This document shows positions 34,701 to 47,786 of a stretch of DNA of 64,000 nucleotides, piece after piece. The position numbers and the translations under genes were made by a program. The notes under the pieces were generated by a model. It made no database searches and was not told where the DNA came from. It worked only from the letters and a program-made list of their open reading frames with translations. Numbering within the stretch: position 1 is the first letter of the stretch; every line of letters begins with the position of its first letter. This stretch comes from Edolisoma coerulescens (Eukaryota > Chordata > Aves > Passeriformes > Campephagidae): contig VWZW01005387.1 of NCBI GenBank assembly GCA_013397115.1, positions 504,507 through 568,506 on the forward strand, in the 5' to 3' direction.

Positions 34701-37700
34701 CAATTGTAAATTAAATTGAAATAATCACATCATTTGGTCTGCAGTTTAGTTCCTCTAATGATGCATCCCTGAGAATGATTTCCTTTCTCTGTGTAAGTTT
34801 TCTTACATCCTCATAGAGCTTTGATTAAATGACATCTCTGGAGCTCAAAATAGATCTCAGGACATACTACATTGTGGAATTACATAGTTACATTGGATCT
34901 GTGTGAATTTGGGGTGGGGAAATTAAACAAAGTCTCCGTATCAAACCAATATATCTTACAGCTCACTGATTAATTTGCAGCACTGTTCCCTTATTCCCCC
35001 CTAACTGACAAAGTACCAGCTCATCCAAAGGCTTTTGAAAAAAATTAGCTTGACCATCATCTAGAAAAGAAAGAGAATTAAGAACTGACAAATATCTGTG
35101 CACATACGTGTCTGCACGGTATTTGTGAATAACCAAAAACTCTCGGTAGCTCCAATTTGAGATTTTTATCTTGAGTATTTGTAGTAGAGTTTTGTGTTCA
35201 ACCATAGAGAAAAAAAAAAACCAAACAGAATGGAAATCGATTCAATGAATCAATTAAAATGATGAATATTTTCAGGAAAATACTGACCTGCATGCAATTG
35301 TACTGAAAGAGAAATAGTGATTATTTATTGAATGATTATATACTGAATAAATTAGTCATTTAAAGCTATTTACTCAACTTTAAAAGTCTAATTTTCAAAA
35401 GCCATGGGGGCTCTGAAAAACATAAATCTCTTCTCCTTTTGTGAGACATGGCTCCCAGAGTATGCATTTTTTAGATTATCCTTTAACCTGTTGACAGAGT
35501 TCCCATCCTTTGTTTTTTTTCTGCTACCTACTCATCTGGCCTTCATCATTTTTAAGAAGGGCATTCCACCATGCTGCTTGGGGTATGCTCCCCTTAAGCT
35601 CTTACAGAATTAGAAAGCCACAGATTGGTAAAGCCATTTATCTAAAACATTTATAGAGTATTTTTCTACCATTAAGAAGAAATACATTTCAAAGCTTCCA
35701 AAAATTTACTAGCATGCAATCATGGTCACCCTTCTCCTTATGCACAGCTGCTCAGCACGCCTGTTAGAGTATGGATGGCTTTCCAGGGAAACATGAGGGA
35801 ATTACTATCCAAAACTCTGCTTATTCCATCAAGAGTAAGAAGCAGGATATAGAAATGTTAAGTCTTATGAGGAAATTAAAAACTCACAGTATTTAGCCAA
35901 ACATGAACCAAAATGCATTCCTACCATCTGTATTTAAAAAAAAAAATTATATGAATGTAAACAAATGTTTTTTCACAACATCTGTACTATGACCTCTATA
36001 ATATTTTCAATATTTTCAAAATTGAATTTTTTTCCCCTTAACATTTAGTAGCAACACATTTTTTCCATATTGAAAATACCTCCATTGTGTGAGATGAGTT
36101 ATTTTTGTTAGCAAAAGACCCTCAGAGAAGAAATCAATTCACTGAGCTCACCATCTAAAGTTTTAATGATATTTAAGACATCGAGTAGTAACAGAGGCAC
36201 CTTAAAGAACTTGTTGTTCACATCAGTCATATTAACTTTGCTGTTTATATTTGCCAAAGAAAGAACTGGTTAGAAGTAAAGGCAAGTAAAATCAAGAAGA
36301 TAAGCCTGAAGCTGTGAAGGAGAATCTCACATGGCTCCAGAACACCTGGAACAAATCCACTCTTTTTTCCCCTGCCTGGCATACAAATTCTTCCTTTAAT
36401 CCTCAGCAATTTATTCTGTCAAATCTGGGACATTTTTTCAATTTCTCACCTAATAGATCTTTCTTTTCTGTCTCTGACCTCTCATGTCCCACCTGTATTC
36501 TTGAAAATGATGCTTCTTCACCCACATCTGTGTTGTTTCTTTATCCATTTTCAATACACCATGGCTCCTGCTCTTTTTCTCATTTTTTCCTTCCCCAGTG
36601 AGTCTCAGTTACCTCTCAGAAGATTCAGTCTTTCTTCAGCCTCCAAGGCTGCCTGCCTATATCCCATTAGGCTTCATGCACTGCACAGGAACCATGAGTC
36701 TCGCTCTCATTTCCACTGTGCAGGATCTGATCACCCAGAGGGCCTGGGTGTGAAGATCCAGGGGCATGGGAGGGAAGTAGCGTTAGCATCATTCTTATGG
36801 TAGGGAGCTTCTGCCTTTTTCTTTCTCTGTAAATTTTTGCAAGTAGCAAATCTGACCCTCAGTATTAGGCTAACTTGCGTAGTGACTTTATTTCACCAGG
36901 AAAAATTCAACATCAGAAGGATTAATTGTATTAATTCATCACTGACACGATTTGTCCCTGTAGTTATTATTTGCAAAACCCATAAATATGCTGTGCTTAT
37001 CTTAGGTGCTCCAAGACTGCAGGAAGTTGGTATTTTGGAAAATGTTGTTTTGAAAACACCCATAGGGACCATGAATATACTGTGCCCTTTCTGAGCAGGT
37101 TGCTCTGTCTGCATGAGCTTGTGGAAATGCCAGCATTAACATCTCTATACATCAGAGTTTGTCCATTTGGAAGATCAACATAACAAAAAATACCTCCCAG
37201 GTGGGTAGTGAGATTGGGTACAAGTTTCACACTTATAAAATAAATTATGTTTAAAAAAATAACTGCAAAAGCAAACCAAACTCTATATAATGAATCTGAC
37301 CTGACTCCTTCGCATTTTGGAAATAAATCAACATTATAATCTATGTTTTTGTTACAGAAAAACTTAGAAACATGTTAGATATCTGACATGTCATAAATGT
37401 AGAGGTAGAATGAAGAATTGACCTCTGAGACCAAAGTTGATCCCACAAACTAGCCAAAATACTGGTTTTATACAGCCATAAAATAAAATATTATTTTACT
37501 GTTTTTATACCAGCAATCTTCCATCATAATTAAAGTAGAATCATGGCCAAAGCAATAGATTGTGAGCTCCTGCTGTCTCTTTTAGGTGGTGGTAGTGCTG
37601 GGGGGGTAAATATCTTAGTTGTATAAAAACTTAACATCATTCCATTCTAAATTGCCAGTACAGTCATACTTTTATGATTTTAATAGTGGAATACAACCTG

Positions 37701-39873
37701 ACATTTTAAAAAAATAGTGAGAAACTGTCTAAAGCCTGTAAGAAGAAAGATCAATGTTTTCTTGGCTTTTTAAGTTTGGGTTTTATTATTTTTTCTCTGA
37801 CAAAAAGTTCATAGGTCACTGTAGGGTGAAGAGCCACATTCTCTGGTTTTTATCTCTGAAAGAAGGTTTAAAAATCACCATCATGCCGCACTTTCTCATA
37901 AATAACAAGGTGAATTCTGATTTCTTGTCATGTTTTCATGCTGATGCTATTCTTTACATCAGAATTGTTCGTAGCACTTCCAAGGTGGATTCACCCATGT
38001 TACAGACAACTTATGCAGGCAATTATCATGACTCAAAAATCAATGTCGCTATTTGCTTTTCCTTCTATTCATATATCTTAAATATAACAATTTCAACATA
38101 AAACAAGTGAGAATTACTCTGATGTTTCCAAGGCACAAGGCTGTATATTTTAAACTATTCAAATGATAAAATGTTTATCTTCGTTTCCATTGTATTAAAA
38201 TGTTTGTGAGTGTTAAGAACATTCAGAATAGTAAAAGAGCTTTGGTATCACAGAAAGTAGAAACCACATGTTAGTAGACTACACTATGAGAAAGTTTCCT
38301 TGTAGTAACTCAAAAATTTGTATAAGACTAACATGACAAAAAGTGAGTGGATTTTAAATCCCTACTTTGTGGCAACTGTATTTCAGTGCCCTTCTGGATA
38401 AAATTGAATGGATTTCAATCTGAGTGAATGAAACAAATGAAAACTGAAAGAAAATTTTGGAGGATGAGATTCAGGAATATGAAACTACTTGCTTGGATTT
38501 GGGATTGGTAATTCTTGATATGGTGTGGTGTAATTCCCTTTCATGACTCACAGCAATAGTCAGTGATGTAATGAGGAACAGTTCCTCCTTCATGATTTCT
38601 TTCCTCTACTTGTCAGAAAGTTTTCCCTGCAAGCATTTACAGTCTTTTATCTAATTTAATCAATTTAAAAAATACTTTATGGCATTTTATTGTTCTTGAA
38701 GAGAAAACATTACCCTGGCATATCAGATGTCTGCTTTAAAAAAAAACAACAAAAAACACCATAATCTTAATGATCTGCAAAAACAATAAGGATTTTGATT
38801 TGTTATTTTGGTGGTAAATTGGAGAAGCACAGTGAGAGTTAGTGAATAAAGTGCCAAATAAAGTATTTTTCAGCTTAACGTAATGAGAAACATGTTTCTT
38901 AAGTATTCTCTTTGCTTTTTGCTATAAGCCATCAGCTTCCAGGTTTCTCTCTGAATGGAGAGGGAGATCAAATCCTGCAGAGAGATTGTGTGGTGCTTGC
39001 CTGTTGGTGGGCTACTACCCTATGACACTTCCAGTAAGTCTGAAATTGCCTTTTTTAGCGCTGAGTCAATTGTATCTGTGGTACATAAAACATGATGGAA
39101 ATTAAATCTACCTCTCAAAATTTAAGAACTTAAATACAATTTTAAATACAGAGTGCTAATAATGAGAATAAAGAGGGTTAGTGAAAGTGTCACAGGAATC
39201 TCTTGCCCCTGAAGTTGGCTTATTTTGCAGATCAAACATTACAGAGAAACAGAATCAGGATGGTGAAATCACAGGACAATTCAGGTTGAAGGGAGCTTGT
39301 TGGAACCCTGGATTCTGAGAATTTTAATCTTTCTGTGCTGACAGACAGTAATCCTCAAAAATACACTGCATTTGACCTGAGACCTTGGGAGAGACTGCCA
39401 AAACTACATGATAGCAGTGAGATGGCTACTCTGTGATTGAAAATAAGTGTGGAATATATAGAAACGTAGAATTTCTGGGATGTAGTAATAACTAATATGA
39501 ATGTAACAAGATGGAGGATTTTGGGTGTGGGCTAATTCTACTTTTCCTTTCTTCTTCTTCCTTCTTCTTCTTCACAAACTTAGGTGCTTTACTATTGGTT
39601 TAAAAATTCCCCAATGCAGAGCCTAGCAAAATTAGTTACTGGAAGTAGATTAGTAAACATTTTATAATTGGATGATTTGGGCTTTAAAAGACCTTGGAAG
39701 ACAGAACTCACGGCCACTTTTACCACCTTGTTAACTAGAGAGCATAGGCTGTATGACTGTAACATAGATAAGAAAAGAAAAAGCAACTAAGTCCATGAAA
39801 GAGAAGCTTCAGTCTCTCTGCGTTTTCATCCAAAACTCTGAGTGGAAGAAACAGAGCTGACAGGGGAGAAGAA
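34701..39873. other. Non-coding, one tiny CR1 remnant
   Basis: 5.2 kb of AT-rich DNA. It includes a pyrimidine-rich stretch at about 36350-36620 and an A-run at 35209-35220. No gene is recognised. The CR1 remnant at 39268-39310 is listed separately. Confidence 0.55.
39268..39310 (-). mobile_element. Possible CR1 3'-tail remnant, antisense
   Basis: AATCACAGGACAATTCAGGT followed by TGAAGGGAGCTTGTTGGAA resembles the complement of a CR1 tail. The match is only about 40 bp, so this is tentative. Confidence 0.45.
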
Positions 39874-39875
39874 AT

Positions 39876-40560
39876 AATAGAATCCCATCAGGAGCTCCGG
39901 AGATCATTTGGTCCAACCTCCCTCTCAAAGCAGAGATAGCTTTTGTCAGGTCTGGCTGTTCAAAGTCATATTCAGATGACTTCTGGAAACCTTCAGAAAT
40001 GGAGACTCCAAAGCCTTTTGGGGCAAACAGTTACTGCATTTTATCACCCTCATATAAAGAGATTTTTCTTTATAGCCAACTAGAATTCTCTTTGTTGCAA
40101 CTTTTCTGTTGCTTCTTGTCCTGTTTCTGTGTACCTCGGACAAATGTCTGGGTCCATGGTCTACAAACCCTCTCTTAGGAGAGGAAGACTAATTAGGTTT
40201 CTCCTTTTCTTCCATTTCTGTAGGCTAAATAAACTTCCTTCTCTTGATCTCACCAAGGTTTTCAGCTCCCTGCTGATCAAAATAGTCCTCCACTGAATTC
40301 TCTTGTGATTATTGATACAGCTCTTGCACTAGAGGACAGAACTGGATGGGTTATTCCACATGTCACTCTCCAAGGGCTGAGCTAAGAGTAACAATCACTT
40401 TCCTTGACCTGACAGCTATGATTTTGCTAATGTAGTCCAGTACACATTAAACACAATCAGTACAAACATGCATTTTTGTCTCATGCTCAGTAGCAAACCA
40501 AGAACCTGTCCACTAGGAACTTGAAATCCTTTTCTTTTGAGGTGTTTTTGTTCTCAAAGT
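39876..40560 (-). mobile_element. CR1 LINE 3' fragment, antisense, about 0.7 kb
   Basis: The complement of a CR1 3' region. It shows TAATAGAATCCCATCAGGAG, GATCATTTGGTCCAACCTCC, ATGGAGACTCCAAAGCC, CACCCTCATATAAAGAGATT, GGACAGAACTGGATGGGTTA, then CAATCACTTTCCTTGACCTG and a 'gtccactaggaacttgaaatc' stretch. The later part is strongly diverged, so the right boundary is approximate. Confidence 0.85.
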
Positions 40561-41592
40561 CACTGTCACTTCAGCATCTCATGCAACACTTCCCAGCACT
40601 TCTAGATCTTGAGATACCCAAGTCACAAACTGGTTAATTTCTGCCTCTCAAACAGCTCACATAAAATGTCATTACCGCTTTATTTGTGTTTGGAAGATGC
40701 ATTTCTGAAAAAAGAGTAAGGAGATAGAGATGTGAAATATATGTGGAACATATAAAACAGGTATCACAGCAAGTCATTACTACTCCGTGAAGAATGCTTT
40801 TATGTGCCTTGGAAGGACATTGCCAAGTAAATTTCACAAATATACTTCACATTTTATTGTTATTTTAGGCAACATAAAAAATTAACATACAGCCAGAGAA
40901 AAGCTCTTAGATTCTTAATTGCAAGCATTGCATTGCAAATGATAAATGAAAGAACTTTCTTCTAAATTGCTTGTAATACTCTCTCAAAGTCTGAAATTCC
41001 CTGTCAGCTTGAGACTCTTTGTCCCTAGTGAGCCTCATCTGTAGGTTTGATTGTTTGGGGGTTTTTTTCCACACAGTAAATTTTTGTTATCTAATTCTTA
41101 ATAAATCTTCTTTTATGATATACACAACCCAGTAACAGCAACTTTTACAGCCTTTTATTTTAACACTCAGTTATTTTATAGTTAATTGTCCAATTGACCT
41201 CTAAGGGGTCCACAGTATCCTGTTTCATGCACTGCTACTTCATTCAGTCTTTTATAACTGTAAAATCAATATACAGTTATATTACTCAAAGGTCTGAAGG
41301 ATGTGCACAAAGTGTTGTTGCCTACCCTCCTGCAATATTTTAGAGCAACTGTTAGAGATCTTATTTTTTTCTTTTTTTTGCCCTTAACGCAGAAGGCTTA
41401 AAATACAACCATGAATGGGTGCACTGTTGTGGCAGATGCATACAGAATCACTTGCTATTTCCCAACTTTGCATTCAGTGTGCAGAGATATTGACATATTT
41501 TTGTTCCAGAAGATTGATGTTTACTTTCTAAACTGTTCAAAACCAAGAGGCCTTTAATGGGAGTGCTATCATATGTTTTGTGGACCCATGGT
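40561..41592. other. Non-coding, no recognised element
   Basis: AT-rich, unique-looking sequence up to the composite LTR. Confidence 0.55.
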
Positions 41593-41596
41593 ATTG
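41593..41596. repeat. Possible left target-site duplication ATTG
   Basis: ATTG directly precedes TGGTGGGTTG and recurs at 42814-42817 directly after ...CGCTACA. A 4-bp match can occur by chance, but its position at TG/CA termini supports it. Confidence 0.55.
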
Positions 41597-42519
41597 TGGT
41601 GGGTTGAAACTGAGTTGATAGACAGAGTTTTAGACTAATTTCTTCTCACAATTTTGCATATGAAAGTGAGAACGGCCATGGGAAATTGGGGCTTCTAGTT
41701 TCTAGTTTTTTTGTCGGAAGAGTAGCTGGGCTGGGCCCAGCCGGGCCCTCTGCCAGGCCGGGCCAAAGCCCTTGTGCCCTCCACTCCCCTCCCCAGGCCC
41801 GGGTGCGGAGCCCCCACGGCGCTGCGGGAGGGCCCCCCAGAACCTGCGAGCAGCTAAGAAACAAGAGTGGCTGCTGCGTAGCTCTCCTTCTCCCTCTCAC
41901 ATGGCCCCCCGCAGACCCAGTGGGAGCTGATACAGCTTTCTGCACCTAACGCACCCTATATTGAACTAGAAAAACACGAAGCAACTAACAGCATAAAAGA
42001 AATGAAGCTTTTCTCTCCAACGTAAAGCCCGAAAAAGAAATTCAGCTCTTCAACATAGAAGCTTCAAAGTCAAAGAGAAAGGGAAAGTGAGTCACGTGAG
42101 ACAGAGCAAAGACAGTGACTAGAAAAGAGGGCGGCACCACGTTTGTCGCTCTTAGTTTAAAAGGCTCTTTGTATGCTGTAGTAAGAGACTGTAATGTCAC
42201 AAACTGTTTTATTTCTCTGTGAAAGACATGGGGGGAAGAGAATTCTGTGTGCAGCCTGCAGAAAAAGAAAAGTAGTCATACTAAGTTACTAAGAGCTGTA
42301 AGAGACTTTTTAGGAATTAGTGAAAAAAAGAGAGTTGTTGCTTTTCAGGCTGGAATTTGCTTATCCTTAAAAGAAATACCCCATGATAGCAGTGTAAAAA
42401 GACTGCAAGATTCATGAGAGAAATGGTTTTTTCATGGCAGCAGATTTCCGGGCGGGTCTGTTTTGCTAGTGGCAGTTTAGAAACCATGCTAAGCAGAAGA
42501 AACCTCTTTTTCCCTCAAA

Positions 42520-42527
42520 TATAAAAG
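42520..42527 (+). promoter_or_regulatory. TATA box of LTR A
   Basis: TATAAAAG about 145 bp before the AATAAA signal, a normal U3-to-R distance for an LTR with a moderately long R. Confidence 0.6.
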
Positions 42528-42670
42528 AGACTTTTAAGAACTGCAATACTGACCTAAATCACATGTTTGTTATCCTTTGTGTGAGTTGGGGAAAAAGGGA
42601 GAGGTGTTTAAAGAAAAGGAGAGCTTGCTTTAGTTTCTTATTATTTCTTTTTACTTTTAATTCTGTTAGT

Positions 42671-42676
42671 AATAAA
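42671..42676 (+). terminator. Polyadenylation signal of LTR A
   Basis: AATAAA in TTAGTAATAAACTTC, followed by a T-rich stretch. Confidence 0.65.
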
Positions 42677-42813
42677 CTTCTTTATATTCTTTAAAGTTTT
42701 GAGCCTGCTTTTGCCCTTCTCCTAACTTTTATCTCACAGAAAGTAAAAGAGGCAAACAAACCTACTATACTTAATTGTTGTTTCTGACCAGTTTTCGAAC
42801 CGAACCCGCTACA

Positions 42814-42817
42814 ATTG
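42814..42817. repeat. Possible right target-site duplication ATTG
   Basis: Matches 41593-41596. It is followed directly by LTR B sequence, so LTR A may have inserted into LTR B. Confidence 0.55.
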
Positions 42818-43282
42818 CCTCGACAAGGCCTTTTCTGCTTCTCGTATCGCCCTGCCTGTGAGAAGGCTGGGGCTGCACAAGGACTCGAGAGGGGACACAG
42901 CCGGGACAGCTGACGCCAACTGACCAAAGGGATGTTACACACCATATGGGATCATGCTCAGCAAATAAAGCAGGGGGAAGAATAAGGAAGGGGAGCCAGA
43001 TTTGGAGTCAAGACCTTTGCCTTCCCAAGTCACCATTACACATGGTGGAGCATTGCTTTCCTGAAGATGGCTGAGCACCTGCCTGCCCATGGGAAATGGG
43101 GAATTAAATCTTTGTCCTGCTTTGCTAGCACGTGCAGCTTTTACTTTACCTATTAAATTGTCTTTATCCCAGCCCGTGAGTTTTCTCACTTTTACTCTCC
43201 TGATTGTCTCCTCCATCGCACGGGGGCTAAATAAGTGAGCAGCAGTGTGATATTTAATTGCCAGCTAAAACATGACGTGACA
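42818..43282 (+). mobile_element. Second, unrelated LTR (LTR B), sense, 5'-incomplete
   Basis: Matches, from memory, a widespread avian ERV LTR. It has GGGGACACAGCCGGGACAGC, CTGACCAAAGGGATGTTACA, ATGGGATCATGCTCAGCAAA, a decayed TATA region (AAATAAAG where TATATAAAG is usual), CTTTCCTGAAGATGGCTGAG and GAGTTTTCTCACTTTTACTC. A variant poly(A) signal ATTAAA lies at 43153-43158. It ends near CATGACGTGACA. Its 5' part is absent because the sequence abuts LTR A. Confidence 0.8.
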
Positions 43283-45144
43283 CCCAGGGACAAATGCAAT
43301 GCTGAGGGTAATGAGTATTATGTTAACGTGGGGGTTAGCACCTGTCAGAATGGACAGGAGACGGTATTGTGCCCTATGACTTGTGGCCAAAATCTCTTCC
43401 TTTCTTTTGTCTCATAGTCTAGGTGCATAACTAAAGTACATTCTCAGGGCTCATAGATGACTTTCAGGTTATCACATCCTTACATATCGCAAAATCAATT
43501 GTAAAACATAATAATGCAATGTCAGTAATATCATTTATTACATCCATGATATCTGCCTATAGGAAAGGATTCTTTGAAAGACAGAGTTTGTGGTGAATTA
43601 CCTACTGAAGCCACATTCGACTTCAGCTGGGGAAATAAATTTATTTTACATAACTTGAATTAAAATATATTTTAGCCTGTCGTTTCATTGGAAACCTTAG
43701 CATAATGCTGTATTTTATAGTTTTTACAGCCTATTTTCAGATGGTAGCTTCCAAGTCCCTTTCCCCATGTTGCCTTTTATTTTTCAGTTAGACAAGTACA
43801 ATGGAACCATGTAGTACTGGGCATTTTTCTTCATGAGATAGAGATACATTGAGCTTCAAATTTCAACAGTTTTTCAGAGATGCTTTTCAGTGGTTTTACC
43901 TCTGAATTTGGGTGCATAATGCAACATCTTAATGGAACATAACTACCAAACTCTGCAAACTTTTTGTTTCATTTTCTTTTCTTTTAAGTTATTACTAGGT
44001 ATCACAAGATTTAATTCTTCTGGCATAATACTTAGTTACTGAACAGAGTAAGAAGTTATCATATTTTTTTTTCATTTTCTTGAAGTGTTCTAAACCCTCT
44101 TTCATATATAGGTCAATCATGTTAATAATAATTTTATCTTTGTATTAAGATTCAATGTTTGTCTAATATTAATTTGTCTAATATAAACCCATTCATATCC
44201 AACATAATTGTTCTTAATCATTGGAGACTTGCTAGACTTTCTCATTGTCTTGAACTCTGTGAGCTACAAACCTTGTTTGTCATTGACTATTTTTAACCAC
44301 ACACTCCTTTTCACATTCTTTTACTAGTCTTCTTTTATTACTTTTAGTTCCGTGTCTAACATTATTTCATACAGTAGTTAATGGCTAACCTGAACTGATT
44401 ATACCATTACCAGTTTCCCTGATCCTCTTGATGAGCAATCTTTTGGTGTTTCTTCTCTTTCAGAATAAATGATTCAAAAAATCTAATTCTTTTTTACTGG
44501 GCACCTCCATGCGCCACATATTCAGTGGCTACATATTCAAAAACTGTGTATTGCTCCCTTCTTGAGTTTTTTCCTTCATAAACACATCTAAGTTTTTATT
44601 ATTAACACATGAGAAAGTTACTTTTAAAATCTAAACCTTTATCAGATTTTAGAGTCAAAGATTTCACTCTGGTTACATAGAAACAAGGAAAAAAATCAAA
44701 AGAACTAGGGATAATTTGTAAATGCAATGTCAACAAATATAATTGCATATACTGAATATATTCTAGACTACTGGAACAAATTACTACAATTTAAAAATGC
44801 TAATAAAATGTTATTATTTTAACAGTTAAAAGGAGTTTTAGAAAGAGGAGAAACTATTTTTTCAGTCATTGCTTTGGCACACAGTGCATTTACTATTTTT
44901 AATTCTGTTTGTTAAAGTAATATTTACTTTATAGTTTCACCAGAGACATAGTGCTGTTAAATATTAATGCTTTTGGTGCTAGTGTTGGGCAAGATTAATC
45001 TATGGATTGTGCTAAAAATCTGAGACTTACAATTAACACTGGAAGTGAAAACATCACCACCTAATTGATAATAAATAATTTTAAATTATTTGTAGGTTAA
45101 AAAGTAATTGCTTTTATTACTTCATTAGTATAAAACAATGAATA
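43283..45144. other. Non-coding, no recognised element
   Basis: AT-rich sequence after LTR B. No retroviral internal region follows. Confidence 0.55.
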
Positions 45145-45146
45145 GT

Positions 45147-45290
45147 ATAAGTGAGGTTGGAAAGGACTTCAGCAAGTCAGTGTCCTGCTCAGAAGAGGAC
45201 TAAGGAAGTTAGGTTAGATTGATAGGGGCTATGTCCAGGATCATGTAATCCTCAGTTAGTTACAGAATCTCTAAATTAGATTATTTTATG
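45147..45290 (-). mobile_element. Old CR1 LINE fragment, antisense
   Basis: GAGGTTGGAAAGGACTTCAG, GTCCTGCTCAGAAGAGGACT, AAGTTAGGTTAGATTGATAG and GGGCTATGTCCAGGATCA follow the order of an antisense CR1 3' region. There are many substitutions and both ends are indistinct. Confidence 0.65.
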
Positions 45291-47395
45291 ATTATGTTTC
45301 TTTTCTCTCCAAGGTCCAGATACTCACCTGTTTGTGGACATTAATGCACTTTCAGGTAGGCCTTTTGAAAGTATATTACCTTCCTCTTTTGTCTTTGGCA
45401 GTTCTTAGTGTGTTGATGCCAAACATTTAAGTAATGAATTAAGTCTCAAAAACAAAAGGTATCAAAAATCACAAGATATCAAACCAATAGAAATTAATTT
45501 TAAAATTGCTCAGTAGGATTTTGACAGTGAGATATATATTCCAACATCAAAAAAGAAAAAAAAAATCAAGGATGGTTTTCATCTTGAAAACCTGTTAAAA
45601 GTCTTAGCATAAACAAAAGCACTGAATCAGATGTTATTTACTGCTAACAGACCAGAAGCAGATTTGGAATTTGGACACTGTAGCATTTATCTACCACCAG
45701 TTATATATCTAGCACTTTTGCTCCACAGCATTAGAAACTTCTTGTCTAATGTGTGTGTCCTTCTTGAAAAGATAAAGTTTGCAAAACTGCCTCTCATTTA
45801 TTTTTACTTTTGATGTTGGAATATATCCACACTAAGAACTACCAAATAAAACAGATGAAAAATGAATTTTTACTCTGGTTTTGTGTTAAAATACTTAACA
45901 GATTTTTATCTGTTTCATTCATTGAGGAAAATTACAAGAAAAACTTCCTTAGCAGGAAATCCTCTCAGGTAAATGAAAACTTACCAAACATCAATTATTC
46001 AGTTGAAAACTTTTCTCAAACTTCATAGAAACTGTGAATTTTATAACATAATTTTTATTTGGCAAGTCTTTAAACTTTCTGATGCCATCTGGAAAGACGT
46101 TATTTGTCATGAATTTTGAAATTAAATTTAATTATTAAAGTAAGTATTTATGTTTCCATGACAGTAACTGCAGTTACAGAAGTTTTCTCATCCCATACTA
46201 GGGACCAGGTCAAGATCAGATCATTCTTCAACATTCAGCTTAAATCAAAGCCAGAAACATTCTTAATGGTCAACAGTCCATGAGAGGAAGGTGCAAGAAT
46301 GGGTCTTCTATTTTAGCCTAACAGCTACCTAAAAATAATTTTTGTTTTCATCCTCTATCAAGGAAGGTGAGTTCAGGTAATACATAAACTCAGTAACAAA
46401 ATACTGTGCAAGTTAAGGGAAAGAAAGTTAAACAAGTAAGTGTTGTCTCTTGAGCACATTCATAGTTCAAATGTGTCTGTACAATTTTTTTAAGAAGAGA
46501 TAACAAAATTAGCTGAATTTTTGAAAGAATGAGTTCTTCCTTGGTTACAATCTGTACGCTCTTATCTAATGTTTCCTTATGGCTGTATGTAATGCTATTT
46601 CAAACTCATGGAGATATTGCAACAGATGATAATGGGAGTTCATTCAGGTTCATGTGGAAAATAATAAACGTGGCACCATTAGCATGGGAAAAACTTCTAG
46701 AGCTGGGTTTTAATGGTTTATGTTCTATTTAAATGAAAAGCATGTTTGATAATTAGAAGACTGTCCACTAGATCAAACACATATAACACTGTAATCCAAG
46801 GGAGTTAATACTTAACTTAAACCAGGAAGTCACAGTGTGAAGATCTATCAAATAATACTGAAAAGTAGTATTACATAATGCCATCTTGTGAATGATTTAT
46901 AGACCTCTTGGGGAGAGGATAGAATTAGGCAAAACACAGATTCCACATTGTTAGTTTGCAGAGACTTTAAAGGTTTCCAAAGAGTATATGTAGTAAATTT
47001 AAATAAATTTGAGGTAACTTTTACTTGAGACAGATCTCTCAAATAATTAATCATTTTGAAAATAGAGAAACTGAGGCCAAGAGATTTCCATTGTATTAAT
47101 AATCAAAAAAAACCCCAAACACAAACAAAAATCCTAACAACTCGTAGCATGATTTGGATGTCAGGTTTCCATAAAAGCCATCATCTTAGCTATGTTATTG
47201 CTGAAAATTTAATGTCAATCCATGGAAATAATAATTTTGAGGATGCTGAAACAGAAGTCATCAATTATAAAGGTTAGCAACTAAAAAAATAACAAACATA
47301 ATGCACATAAATACAAAATATATATTTTCAGAAGTACTCAGGCTGCATTATTTTGAAACTACATTTTTTTGCCTGAAACATTTTCCATGAAGACG
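45291..47395. other. Non-coding, no recognised element
   Basis: AT-rich unique-looking DNA. An A/C-rich low-complexity bit lies at about 47104-47135. Confidence 0.55.
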
Positions 47396-47786
47396 AGAGA
47401 TTTGGGTTTTTCAACGCAAAGAAGAGAAGGCTCTGGAGAGACCATACAGCAGCCTTCAAAGATAGCTACAGGAAAGCTGGAGAGAGACTTTTGACAAGAG
47501 CATGTAGTGATAAGAAAAGTGGAAATGGCTTTAAACTGAAAGAGGGCAGTTAAACTGAAAAATTAGATATTTGGAAGGACTTCTTTATTATGAGGGTGGT
47601 GAGGCACTAAAATTAGGTTGCCCAGAGAAATTGTGAGTGCCTCATCCCTGGAAGTGTTGAAGGATGGGTCCCTAAGCAATTTGTTTTAGTGGAAGATGTT
47701 CCTGTCAATTGCAGTGGGATGGGAATTAGATGATCTTTATGGGCCCTTCCAATGGGAACCATGATATAATTCTATCGTGCTGTGAT
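47396..47786 (+). mobile_element. CR1 LINE 3' fragment, sense
   Basis: A sense CR1 3' region: GAAGAGAAGGCTCTGGAGAG, GCAGCCTTCAAAGATAGCTA, GGAAATGGCTTTAAACTGAA, AGGGTGGTGAGGCACTAAAA, TCATCCCTGGAAGTGTTGAA, then GAATTAGATGATCTTTATGG. It ends in a variant tail, ATTCTATCGTGCTGTGATTA. The tail resembles that of the 57187-57252 copy. Confidence 0.93.

Larger units (their letters stand above)
41597..42813 (+). mobile_element. Long endogenous retrovirus LTR (LTR A), sense
   Basis: About 1.2 kb with termini TGGTGGGTTG and CCCGCTACA. A GC- and CpG-rich block lies at about 41725-41850. The rest of U3 is purine-rich. TATAAAAG is at 42520-42527 and the poly(A) signal AATAAA at 42671-42676, followed by a U5 ending in CGAACCGAACCCGCTACA. 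No gag, pol or env sequence accompanies it, so it is a solo LTR, unusually long because of the roughly 0.9-kb U3. A composite of two joined pieces cannot be excluded. Confidence 0.72.

Noticed and set aside
36837..37230. Opposed open frames on both strands near 37 kb
   Set aside because: Neither has a recognisable domain, and overlapping frames in both directions argue for chance.
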